64,000 nucleotides of DNA from Leifsonia sp. AG29 (GTDB lineage: Bacteria > Actinomycetota > Actinomycetes > Actinomycetales > Microbacteriaceae). The translations under genes were made by a program, and so were the position numbers. Positions 9,587-17,078 of the stretch are shown one piece after another. The DNA is taken from the NCBI RefSeq assembly GCF_009765225.1, contig NZ_VMSF01000001.1, positions 186,001-250,000 of the forward strand. The letters are read 5' to 3'. Positions within the stretch are counted from its first letter, which is position 1. Each line of letters opens with the position of its first letter. The notes beneath the pieces were generated by a model. The model saw only the letters and a list, made by a program, of their open reading frames with translations. It ran no database searches and was not told where the DNA came from.

Positions 9587-10372
9587 ATGGCGGGCAGGCA
9601 CGTCGAGCGGCCCAGGCGACTCGGCCGCATCGGAGCTGTCATCGTCTCGCACCCGTTCTCGACCGGAGGCGTGGTGACCGCCGCGCTGGTGGCGGCACTG
9701 GTGGTCGCGCCCCTCGGCATCAGCGGCCTGATGCCCGCACCTGATCATTCCCGTGCCCCCGTGCCGCCGGCGGCGGCTCCTGCGGTCGCTCGATCCGTAC
9801 CCGATGTCGTCGGTCTCACTGAGCCCCGCGCCGCGGACGTCATGCGCTCGAGCGGGTTCAGGACGGAGGTGCGCCCCGAGTCCGGCGGCCAGGCCACCGC
9901 CCTGACGAGCGGCGTCGTGATCCGGCAATTCCCGAGCGCGGGGGAGCGCGCAGCAATGGGAACGAAGGTCGTCCTGACTGTCGCACCGGCCGGGACGGGT
10001 GGCACGACGCCCCCGCAGAACGGCGGAGGTTCCTCGGCAGCGGTAACCGTCCCCGGACCGACAGGACCCGGTGGCACCTCGGCGACGGGCGGAGTCGCCG
10101 GGGCCGGCTCCGGCGGTGCGGGAACTGCAGGCGGAACGGCTGGCGGGGGTGCTGCCGGGAGTGGCGGTTCGGTGCCTGCCGGACCGGCACCGGCACCGGC
10201 GCAGACCACCGGTGCCGGGCCGTCGAGCCCCGCGCCCGCTCCGCAGCCACCCGTGGCCCCAGCCCCGGTGCCGGTCCAGCCGCCGCCGTTGCCTATCCCG
10301 CTGCCGCCGGTCGTTCCGGTGCCGGCGCCGCTCCTGCTCTCTGTGGTTCTCCTCGGCGTCCTGTCTCAGTGA
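9587..10372 (+). CDS. Single-PASTA-domain membrane protein with Pro/Gly-rich tail
   Basis: A 261-residue protein. A basic N-terminus precedes one membrane helix (about residues 28-50). Next is one PASTA domain beginning VPDVVGLTEPRAADVM and ending KVVLTVAP. The rest is low-complexity Gly/Ala/Pro sequence ending in a hydrophobic PLLLSVVLLGVLSQ. PASTA domains bind peptidoglycan fragments or beta-lactams and usually occur in several copies on PknB kinases or PBPs. Here there is one copy and no catalytic domain, so a cell-wall-associated accessory role is inferred. The ATG at 9587 has GGAAGAGG in front. The 3' end overlaps the convergent membrane gene by 7 bases. Confidence 0.75.
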   Translation: MAGRHVERPRRLGRIGAVIVSHPFSTGGVVTAALVAALVVAPLGISGLMPAPDHSRAPVPPAAAPAVARSVPDVVGLTEPRAADVMRSSGFRTEVRPESGGQATALTSGVVIRQFPSAGERAAMGTKVVLTVAPAGTGGTTPPQNGGGSSAAVTVPGPTGPGGTSATGGVAGAGSGGAGTAGGTAGGGAAGSGGSVPAGPAPAPAQTTGAGPSSPAPAPQPPVAPAPVPVQPPPLPIPLPPVVPVPAPLLLSVVLLGVLSQ

Positions 10373-10884
10373 TCCTGGAGGGCCGGAGCTGTCTTCGCGG
10401 GCAGTGCGTCGTACACAGCCGCCCACTCCGCTTCGTACGTGACCGCGGTCACGTCCCCGGATCTCCGCCGGTTCTCCAGCTCCGTCAGCCGGCCGACGGA
10501 AGTCCGCAGGAGGTGGACGTCGCCGAATTCGCGCACTTCACCGCCGACGTATTCTGAAGCGACCGTCAGGACTCGGCTGCGTCCGCGAAGGTCTCGGGTG
10601 AGCCGTGCGGTAACGGCGAAGCCTGCCCCGTAAGCCGCCAGCACGGCCGCCAAGCTCAGCACGGGGCCCGCGCCGCTCAGCGCGACGAGGCCGAACAGGC
10701 AGAGGATCCCGCCCGCGACGGGCCAGATGTGCGCGACATGCAACGCGCGGCGTTCCCCGTGCGTGATTCCCGGCGGGTAGACCGTCAGCCGGACGCGCTG
10801 CCAGAGGCCCCGGCTCGCAGGGGACACGTCGAGGGTCCCCCAGGGGGCGCGGCCCTCGGTCAGGCGCCGAAGGAACTCGTTCAT
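10366..10884 (-). CDS. Hypothetical membrane protein (DUF6611-like)
   Basis: A 172-residue protein with two adjacent hydrophobic helices (IWPVAGGILCLFGLVALSG and VLSLAAVLAAYGAGFAVTA) in the middle. The N-terminal domain carries GTLDVSPASRGLWQRVRLTVYPPG; the soluble C-terminal domain reads LRTSVGRLTELENRRRSGDVTAVTYEAEWAAVYDAL. The layout resembles a small actinobacterial family annotated as DUF6611, but I am not certain of the family name. The ATG at 10884 has GGAAG upstream. Confidence 0.6.
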   Translation of the reverse strand: MNEFLRRLTEGRAPWGTLDVSPASRGLWQRVRLTVYPPGITHGERRALHVAHIWPVAGGILCLFGLVALSGAGPVLSLAAVLAAYGAGFAVTARLTRDLRGRSRVLTVASEYVGGEVREFGDVHLLRTSVGRLTELENRRRSGDVTAVTYEAEWAAVYDALPAKTAPALQDH

Positions 10885-11212
10885 GCTTCCAGCGTGCGCC
10901 GCGTTCCCGCGCGCGCGGGGGATCCTCGCGATCTCCATACGGAAGCGAGCGGAATGCTAACGGGTTCCTAGCGGTGGGGAGGCCGGCTCGGGCCGCCGAG
11001 GCGCGTTGTTCTGCTGGGCGTCGGGCGGTGGGGGAGCGGTCCGTGCGCGGTCCCCCAATGCGGGGGAGGGAGGCGAGGTTGTCTCTCTCAGCTGCTGGCC
11101 CAGCGGGCTGCGGACCCTAGACTCATGTCGAGCGGGCCCGACGGAAGGGGCGCCGCGCCGCCGTCAGCGCTGTGTGTGACTGCGACTGCACACCATCGAA
11201 GGGGATGCACCC
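10885..11212. other. Gene-free divergent intergenic region, 328 bp
   Basis: No convincing gene on either strand; short open frames here are Arg/Pro-rich and lack ribosome sites. It must hold the promoters of the minus-strand membrane gene and of the secreted protein at 11213. TTGTCT at about 11069 and TAGACT at about 11118 are promoter-like but too far apart to pair. The ribosome site GAAGGGGA for the plus-strand gene lies just before 11213. Confidence 0.4.
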
Positions 11213-11989
11213 ATGTCGTCACGCTCAACCGCCCTCGGGACCACGGATCGCCGAAAGGTGACGCGAACGGCAGCATTGCTCTCGGCGGGCGTGCTCGCCC
11301 TGGGGCTGGCCATCGGGGCTCCCGTCGCTGCAGAAGCGGTGCCGTCCACAACCCTCGTTTCGAGCGCTACGACGGTCACCGCGAACGGCCAGGTCACGCT
11401 CACTGCCGCGGGTTTCACGGCGGGCGAGGCGCTGGCCTTCTCGCTCGATTCCGACCCGCTCCCCACGTACGGGCAGGTTTCGGAGTCCGCGGATGCGACC
11501 GGTAAATACAGCGGAGTCGCAGTGATCCCTACGGGCACCACCCTCGGCACCCACACGATCACGGTCACCGGAGCGAGCTCGCCGTCCGCCACCGCGACGA
11601 TCGATGTGATCACCAAGCCGACATCGTCGGTGAGCCCGGCTACCAGTGCACTCTCTGACTACCTGAGTACGGGAGTCACAGCGACCTTCTCGGGATTCGC
11701 CCCGGGCTCCACCGTCCAGTTCAGTATCTACACACCCGTGATGGGCGACCCGGCCGGTCCCGATGTCGTTGTGGGCGCTTCCGGGGTCGTTACGCTTCAC
11801 TTCGTCCCCAAGCCCGGTAGCAATTACGCGAATCCGGGTACCTACGGCCTCGGCGCCATGACTGACACCCTGAACATTCAGGCTGCTCCTCTCTCGTTCG
11901 AGGTCACCGCGAACCCGGTCGTCTCGGCTCCTGCACCGGTCGCAGCCCCGGCGACTCCCGTGAACGCGCCGGCGACATTCACCGGCTGA
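11213..11989 (+). CDS. Secreted Ig-like fold protein
   Basis: A 258-residue exported protein of unknown role. The basic N-terminus with DRRKVTR is followed by a hydrophobic stretch and the probable cleavage site VAAEAVPS. The mature part holds two Thr/Ser/Val-rich beta domains of about 85 residues with similar openings (TTLVSSATTVTANGQVTLT and TSSVSPATSALSDYLSTGV), so it may be an Ig-like duplication. The last 25 residues are Ala/Pro-rich, ending PATFTG, with no trailing membrane helix, so sortase anchoring is unlikely. The ATG has GAAGGGG at a good distance. Confidence 0.7.
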   Translation: MSSRSTALGTTDRRKVTRTAALLSAGVLALGLAIGAPVAAEAVPSTTLVSSATTVTANGQVTLTAAGFTAGEALAFSLDSDPLPTYGQVSESADATGKYSGVAVIPTGTTLGTHTITVTGASSPSATATIDVITKPTSSVSPATSALSDYLSTGVTATFSGFAPGSTVQFSIYTPVMGDPAGPDVVVGASGVVTLHFVPKPGSNYANPGTYGLGAMTDTLNIQAAPLSFEVTANPVVSAPAPVAAPATPVNAPATFTG

Positions 11990-12064
11990 CCGGGACGCTC
12001 GTCCGCGAGTCACCCCGGAGGTCCCTCTCGCGGGTCGTGTCAGGTACTCGCGGGACGCGCCAAG

Positions 12065-12829
12065 TCAGCCGATGACGACGGGTGTCCCGAGGGGGAGGAG
12101 GCTCGCCAGCTCGGTGATGTCGGCATTGGACAGGCGGATGCAGCCGTGGCTTGCGGCGTGGCCGATGCTGGCGGCGTCGTCGGTGCCATGGAGTCCGATT
12201 TGGCCTGGTCCGCCGCCGAAGCTGGAGAGGACATCGGAGAACGCGGAGAGACCGAACGCGTAGGGCCCATAGCCGTCGTTCGTCGGCTTGAGGAGTTCCG
12301 TGATGTAGAACGATCCGTGCGGCGTGGGTGTGCCACCCGTGCCCGTGGCGGCCGCGTAGGTCTTCACCGGAGTCCCGTTCTTCAGCAGAGTCAGGGTGTT
12401 CTGTTCGGTGGACGCTTGCAGGCTGTATACGAGGCTGCGGAGGGTGACCGTGCCTGCTTTTATCCACCCGGTGCTGCCGTTCGGGCGCTGGGCGAGGTCG
12501 ACTTCCAGCCAGTCGCCCTGGCTCGAGGCGACGAGGAAGGTCAGCGGGGCTCCGGACGGTTGCGGGTTCGCCAACGACTCCGCGACAGCGCCGCCCGGCG
12601 ATTCGAACACGGCGACCTGCGGCGAATTGGCGGTGGCCGACGTTCCCGTCGCGGTCGGCGTCGGGGTCGGAGTCGCAGAGGGAGTCGTTGCAGGCGCAGC
12701 GCTCTGGGTTGACTCGCGCGCGACCGGTGAATGTGTGGAAGAAGGAGCAGCTGTGCAGCCGGTCAGGAGGATGCCGCACAAGAGCGCGGCGGCCGCGAAT
12801 CGATAGGACGCGGTCGGACGGCAGAACAT
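12065..12829 (-). CDS. L,D-transpeptidase (YkuD) lipoprotein
   Basis: A 254-residue lipoprotein. LLTGC (around residue 25) is a clear lipobox, followed by a Thr/Pro/Ala spacer of about 50 residues, an SH3-like segment (LVASSQGDWLEVDLAQRPNG), and a YkuD catalytic domain. The active site is visible as IGLHGTDDAASIGHAASHG followed by CIRLSN: two conserved histidines, nucleophilic cysteine and arginine. YkuD enzymes make 3-3 cross-links in peptidoglycan or attach proteins to it, acting outside the membrane. The gene stands alone between two plus-strand genes. Confidence 0.92.
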   Translation of the reverse strand: MFCRPTASYRFAAAALLCGILLTGCTAAPSSTHSPVARESTQSAAPATTPSATPTPTPTATGTSATANSPQVAVFESPGGAVAESLANPQPSGAPLTFLVASSQGDWLEVDLAQRPNGSTGWIKAGTVTLRSLVYSLQASTEQNTLTLLKNGTPVKTYAAATGTGGTPTPHGSFYITELLKPTNDGYGPYAFGLSAFSDVLSSFGGGPGQIGLHGTDDAASIGHAASHGCIRLSNADITELASLLPLGTPVVIG

Positions 12830-13098
12830 GATTCCTCCCGAGGGGGCCGGTGCTGGAAGAGCGCCCGCCGGCTGAGAGCGGCGGCCGGGCCCCCCGAACA
12901 GATTACGTGTGTTCGGTGTCCTTCACGACCGTCCACCGAAGATGAACGTCGACGTGCACCGGACTTCACGGTGACTGACGGTTCGATGTACCTGGCTGGC
13001 TCGATCAGTTGTGTCCAGACCTTGCATTCTTCTGTCGGAAACGGACAGAATGGCTCAAGCCCGCATCCGCAGCGGCCCCAGCAAGAGAGTGAGCACCG

Positions 13099-14403
13099 AT
13101 GCTTCTCGAAAGAGACCTCATCCAGTCCGTCGGCTTCCGCAACGTCCGGGAGGGCGACCGGGTCGTCGGGTTCCAACTGCGGCTTCGCATGCCGAACTAC
13201 CGCGGGCTCGCCGCCTCCCTGATCGATGGTGTGGCCGTGAGGGTCGGCGATCTCGTCGACGTCCCGGCCGACGTGCCGCGGTGGACGTTCGGCGACCGCA
13301 CCTACACGCTGCAGGAGCTCTGGGACAGCGACGGGGTGCGCTGGCAGCTCGAAGAGGCGGCGGTGGTCACGGTGCCGTTCGAGGGTGGTCTGCCGCAGGG
13401 CGTGCACGAGGTCGCGATCGACCTGCGCCTCCGCATGTCGTACATCCCCGAGGAGCACCAGCCATCGGTGTTCCGCGAGACCAAGCACGTGACACTCGCT
13501 CCCGATGGAGGCGGGGCTCCCTTCAAGTACGGCGTCTCGCTGTACAGCTTCACGACCGACTTCGGAACGGTGCTCGACCCCGAGAGCTCCCTGCGCGCCG
13601 TCGCAGATGTCGGTGCGACGGGTGTCGAGATCCTCGGCGAGGGACACGTCGAGAACTATCCGGAACCCTCCACGCACTGGATCGACGCGTGGTTCGCCCT
13701 GCTCGACACCTACTCGCTGGAGCCCACGAACTTCGGCTCCTGGATCGACACCCGGCTTCACTCGCGCGGCCCGAACGCCCGTCCGATGACCGCCCTGGAG
13801 GGAGCGGAGAAGCTGCGGGGCGACCTGCGGCTCGCGAGCCGCCTCGGGTTCACGACCATCCGCCCCAAGATCGGAGTGGTGTCGAGCGACCTCATCCCGG
13901 ACCCGATCTGGACGGAGGCCGTGGAGCGCTCCCTCGACCTCGCGGCCGAGCTCGACATCGTGATCTGCCCCGAGATCCACTCGCCGACGCCCATCAAGCA
14001 CCCCGTCGTCGATGACTACATCGCCCTGATCGAGCGCACCGGCACGAAGCACTTCGGCCTGCTCATCGACACCGGGATCTTCCAGGACCGGCCGATTCCC
14101 CTCCGCGAGGGGGAGACGCGGGAGACCCGCCCGGCGTTCCTCGACGGCATCGGCGTCGACCCGGAGGACTTCAAGGACATCGCGAAGTACGTCGTCTTCA
14201 TCCAGGCGAAATTCCACGACATCGACGAGAACCTCGAGGATCAGCAGATCCCGTGGCGACCTGTCCTCCAGGCCCTCAAAGACTCCGGCTACACCGGATA
14301 CCTCTCCAGCGAATACGAGGGGGAGCGCGACCCGTGGCGCTCCATCGAGCAGGTCCGCCGCCAGCACTCGCTGATCCGCACCATCGCCGACTCGCTCGAC
14401 TGA
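13099..14403 (+). CDS. Fused C-glycoside deglycosidase-like protein (DUF6379 beta part + sugar isomerase/epimerase alpha part)
   Basis: A 434-residue protein with two parts. Residues 1-140 form a beta-rich domain (DLIQSVGFRNVREGDRVVGF, LRLRMPNYRGLAASLIDG) of the DUF6379 type, which corresponds to the small beta subunit of C-glycoside deglycosidases. Residues 145-434 are a TIM-barrel sugar phosphate isomerase/epimerase (VSLYSFTTDFG, GVEILGEGH, CPEIHSPTP, FIQAKFHDID, YLSSEYEGE) whose Glu/His/Asp metal ligands are in place; this is the alpha-subunit family. In characterised systems (DgpB/DgpC type) the parts are separate proteins that cleave 3-oxo-C-glycosides. No glycoside oxidase or transporter is adjacent, so the substrate is unknown. 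Confidence 0.8.
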   Translation: MLLERDLIQSVGFRNVREGDRVVGFQLRLRMPNYRGLAASLIDGVAVRVGDLVDVPADVPRWTFGDRTYTLQELWDSDGVRWQLEEAAVVTVPFEGGLPQGVHEVAIDLRLRMSYIPEEHQPSVFRETKHVTLAPDGGGAPFKYGVSLYSFTTDFGTVLDPESSLRAVADVGATGVEILGEGHVENYPEPSTHWIDAWFALLDTYSLEPTNFGSWIDTRLHSRGPNARPMTALEGAEKLRGDLRLASRLGFTTIRPKIGVVSSDLIPDPIWTEAVERSLDLAAELDIVICPEIHSPTPIKHPVVDDYIALIERTGTKHFGLLIDTGIFQDRPIPLREGETRETRPAFLDGIGVDPEDFKDIAKYVVFIQAKFHDIDENLEDQQIPWRPVLQALKDSGYTGYLSSEYEGERDPWRSIEQVRRQHSLIRTIADSLD

Positions 14404-14430
14404 GACACGGCGGCGCTTCGCATCCGCCAC

Positions 14431-14565
14431 CGAGTCCCCCCCAGAATGCGCCGGTCCACGCCTCGCGCGTGCAGTCTTGGGGGGCTCGACGCCCCCCCCG
14501 GCTATCGAGTCCCCCCCAGAGTGCGCGATTTGACCGGTCCCACCTGCACTCTTGGGGGACTCGAT
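14431..14565. repeat. Two tandem imperfect copies of a palindromic hairpin element
   Basis: Two hairpin-forming units lie side by side between genes. Unit 1 pairs CGAGTCCCCCCAGAATGC (14431-14448) with GCAGTCTTGGGGGGCTCG (14471-14488). Unit 2 pairs the arm at about 14505-14524, which reads CGAGTC, seven Cs, AGAGTGC, with TGCACTCTTGGGGGACTCG (14545-14563). Both have arms of 18-20 bases and loops of 20-22 bases. They share CGAGTCCCCC...AGA(A/G)TGC and its complement, so they are copies of one element. A terminator role for the upstream gene is possible. Confidence 0.75.
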
Positions 14566-14638
14566 GCATCCGAACCCCCGATCCTCCGGAACGTATAGGC
14601 ATGCGGCGCGAACCCGCGCCCTTACCCAAGGAGGATCG

Positions 14639-15493
14639 ATGAAGATCAGAGCAGTCTCCGCCGCCGCGGTAGCGGTTGCGGCCCTCGCCCTCGCCGTCGG
14701 TGCCGCACCAGCCACCGCGGCCGGTTCGAACGCCCAGCTGTCCGTCATCCACGGAGTGCCGGGAACCCCGGTCGACGTGTGGGTGAACGGTACGGACACC
14801 GTCAAGAACTTCCAGCCCGGAACCATGGCCGGCCCGCTCGACCTGGCTCCCGGCACCTACAGCGTGTCGATCACGAAGGTCGGCGCCGCCTCGGCGACGG
14901 ACAACCCGGTGATCGGCCCGATCGACCTGTCGCTGGCGGCCGGAGGGAACTACTCGGCCGTCGCGCATCTCGACGCCAACGGCAAGCCCACTGCCACGCT
15001 GTTCACCAACGACACCTCGGCCACCGCTGCGGGCCAGGGGCGACTGACGGTTCGCCACGTCGCCGCGGCGCCGGCCGTGGACGTCGTCGTGGGCGGGAAG
15101 GCCGTGATCAGCAACCTCACCAACCCGAACGAGCAGAAGCTGGATCTCCCCGCCTCCACCGTGTCGGCGAGCGTGACCGCGACCGGGACGACTCAGCCCG
15201 CTCTCATCGGGCCGGCCGACGTGACCATCAAGGACGGCACGAACACCATCGTGTACGCCTGGGGCAGCGCCACCGACAAGAACCTCGCGCTGATGATCCA
15301 GACGATCGACGGCCTGGGCACCCCGCCGAACGGCGTGCAGGCCGGTACCACCGGTGCGGCGTACCGCGCCGAGCAGGCCGCTCAGCTCGAGCAGACCGGG
15401 CTGTGGGTGGGAGCGATTGCGCTCCTCCTCGCCGGTGCGCTCACGGCGGGCATCGTGGCACGCAGGAAGCGCGCGGCCAACGCCCGCGGATGA
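14639..15493 (+). CDS. DUF4397 surface protein with LEQTG sorting-type C-terminus
   Basis: A 284-residue exported protein. The signal peptide ends ATAAGSNA; the mature part carries DUF4397 (QLSVIHGVPGTPVDVWVNG, LDLAPGTYSVSI) and a second similar half (RLTVRHVAAAPAVDVVVGG). The C-terminus has LEQTG, then a hydrophobic helix, then RRKRAANARG, the three-part layout of a sortase signal with LExTG in place of LPxTG. AAGGAGG lies five bases before the ATG. The stop overlaps the start of the sortase gene by four bases (ATGA). This pairing is common in actinobacteria, and the protein is probably a substrate of that sortase. Confidence 0.88.
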   Translation: MKIRAVSAAAVAVAALALAVGAAPATAAGSNAQLSVIHGVPGTPVDVWVNGTDTVKNFQPGTMAGPLDLAPGTYSVSITKVGAASATDNPVIGPIDLSLAAGGNYSAVAHLDANGKPTATLFTNDTSATAAGQGRLTVRHVAAAPAVDVVVGGKAVISNLTNPNEQKLDLPASTVSASVTATGTTQPALIGPADVTIKDGTNTIVYAWGSATDKNLALMIQTIDGLGTPPNGVQAGTTGAAYRAEQAAQLEQTGLWVGAIALLLAGALTAGIVARRKRAANARG

Positions 15494-16158
15494 GCCTGTC
15501 GTTCCGAGCCCGTGTGGGGGCGGCGGCCGTGGCCGCCGCCCTCACGCTGGTCCCGCTGGCCGGGTGCGCCGCGGAGGGCGCCCCGTCCTCCACCGCGACG
15601 TCGGCTCCCCGACCCACGGCGTCGGCGACGCCGCCCTCCCCTCCGGCGCCGGCGATCACGGACATCCCGCGGACCGACATCGACAGCCGCGCTGACCCGC
15701 AGGGGCTGCCGGCCGAGCCGCCGGTGCGTGTCACCGTCCCCGCCCTGGGCATCGACATGCCCGTCGTCTCGGTCGGGCTGGACGCCACCGGGGACGTCAG
15801 CATCCCTCCGGAATCGCACAAGGCCGGCTGGTACCGCTTCTCCTCGGGCCTCCGAGACCGGACCGGATCGATCGTCGTCGTCTCCCACATCGACGCGTGG
15901 GACGGGATCGGCCCCTTCAGTCGACTGAAGGACGCCGCGGCAGGGATGGAGGTCGCACTCTCGGGCGCGGACGGCAGCCGGTCCTTCCGTGTCGACGGCG
16001 TGGCCCAGCCTCAGAAGGCGCCCGGATCTCTCGCCGGGTACTTCACCCCGACCGGCCCGACCCGGCTCGTGCTGATCACGTGCGGCGGCGTCTTCGACGA
16101 CTCGACCGGGCACTACCGCGACAACGTCATCGTCACCGCGACACCCGTGGACGGGTGA
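15490..16158 (+). CDS. Class F sortase
   Basis: A 222-residue transpeptidase-fold enzyme that anchors proteins to the cell wall. The N-terminus has a hydrophobic stretch ending VPLAGC, which looks like a lipobox, then a Ser/Thr/Pro-rich spacer. The catalytic domain from about residue 75 (PVRVTVPALGIDMPVVSVGL) shows the catalytic histidine in VVVSHIDAW, the cysteine in LVLITCGG and the arginine in HYRDNVIV. Short sequence, lone N-terminal anchor and this motif set fit class F. It is translationally coupled to the DUF4397 gene upstream, its likely substrate. Confidence 0.88.
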   Translation: MSLSFRARVGAAAVAAALTLVPLAGCAAEGAPSSTATSAPRPTASATPPSPPAPAITDIPRTDIDSRADPQGLPAEPPVRVTVPALGIDMPVVSVGLDATGDVSIPPESHKAGWYRFSSGLRDRTGSIVVVSHIDAWDGIGPFSRLKDAAAGMEVALSGADGSRSFRVDGVAQPQKAPGSLAGYFTPTGPTRLVLITCGGVFDDSTGHYRDNVIVTATPVDG

Positions 16159-16277
16159 GCATGGCTTCATCCTCGGGACCCACCCGGGTCCCGCGCGTTG
16201 AGCCACCCGCGATTCAGCGTCCATAATGAGCGGACGCCCCTCCTCATCGACGGGGAGGCGCGGGTGAGGCGAGAACA

Positions 16278-17078
16278 GTGAGCGTTGAGGTGGTTCGGCG
16301 CAACGACGTCCGCGATCGGGGCGTGCCGTCCGGCCGGCCGCTGGTCTTCGCCCACGGTTTCGGCTGCAGCCAGGAGCTGTGGGGGCGAGTGGTCCCGCAC
16401 TTCCTCGACGACCACCGCGTGATCACCTTCGACCATGTGGGGTCGGGCCGGTCGGACCTGAGCGCGTACGACCGGACGAAGTACGACTCGCTCCACGGCT
16501 ACGCCGACGATCTGCTCGAGATCATGGAGGCGCTGGACCTCCACGATGTCGCGTTCGTCGGCCATTCCGTCAGCGCGATGATCGGCGTGCTGGCGGCGAA
16601 CATCTCTCCCGACCGCTTCGGCCAGCTGTTCCTGGTGGGTCCGTCGCCGAGGTACATCGACGACGGCGACTACCGGGGAGGCTTCAGCACGGCGGACATC
16701 CGCCAGCTGCTCGAGGCCCTGGACGCCAACTACCTCGGCTGGTCGGCCGACATGGCGCCGGTCATCGCCGGCAACCCGGATCGTCCGGAGATCGGGGCGG
16801 AACTGTCGGCGAGCTTCTGCCGGACCGACCCGGACGTCGCCTCCCAGTTCGCCCGCGTCACCTTCCTCTCCGACAACCGGCGCGACCTCCGGGACGTGAC
16901 CGTGCCGACGGTGGTCCTCCAGTGCGCCGAGGACGTGATCGCGCCGGACGCCGTCGGGCACTACGTGCACGAGCAGATCCCGGGCAGCCGGCTGGTCGAG
17001 CTGTCGGCGACGGGTCACACGCCCAGCCTTTCCGGACCGGACGAGCTCGCGCGGGCCATCAGGGCGCACCTCAGGTGA
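16278..17078 (+). CDS. rsbQ: RsbQ-type alpha/beta hydrolase
   Basis: A 266-residue alpha/beta hydrolase of the RsbQ family. The family N-terminus VFAHGFGCSQELWG, VITFDHVGSGRSD, and the nucleophile elbow FVGHSVSAMIG (Ser near 95) are close to B. subtilis RsbQ. The acid Asp lies in AEDVIAP and the catalytic His in SATGHTPSLS. RsbQ hydrolases are thought to make a small-molecule signal for the PAS domain of a partner; in Bacillus this is the phosphatase RsbP. Here the stop overlaps the start of a PAS-GAF-GGDEF gene (GTGA), so the partner is probably that protein. The start is a GTG. Confidence 0.9.
   Translation: MSVEVVRRNDVRDRGVPSGRPLVFAHGFGCSQELWGRVVPHFLDDHRVITFDHVGSGRSDLSAYDRTKYDSLHGYADDLLEIMEALDLHDVAFVGHSVSAMIGVLAANISPDRFGQLFLVGPSPRYIDDGDYRGGFSTADIRQLLEALDANYLGWSADMAPVIAGNPDRPEIGAELSASFCRTDPDVASQFARVTFLSDNRRDLRDVTVPTVVLQCAEDVIAPDAVGHYVHEQIPGSRLVELSATGHTPSLSGPDELARAIRAHLR

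Noticed and set aside
12763-14856. 697-codon open frame on the minus strand
   Set aside because: It is antisense to the deglycosidase-like gene and parts of its neighbours, has no domain pattern, and runs through intergenic hairpins. It is open because high-GC codon bias removes stops.
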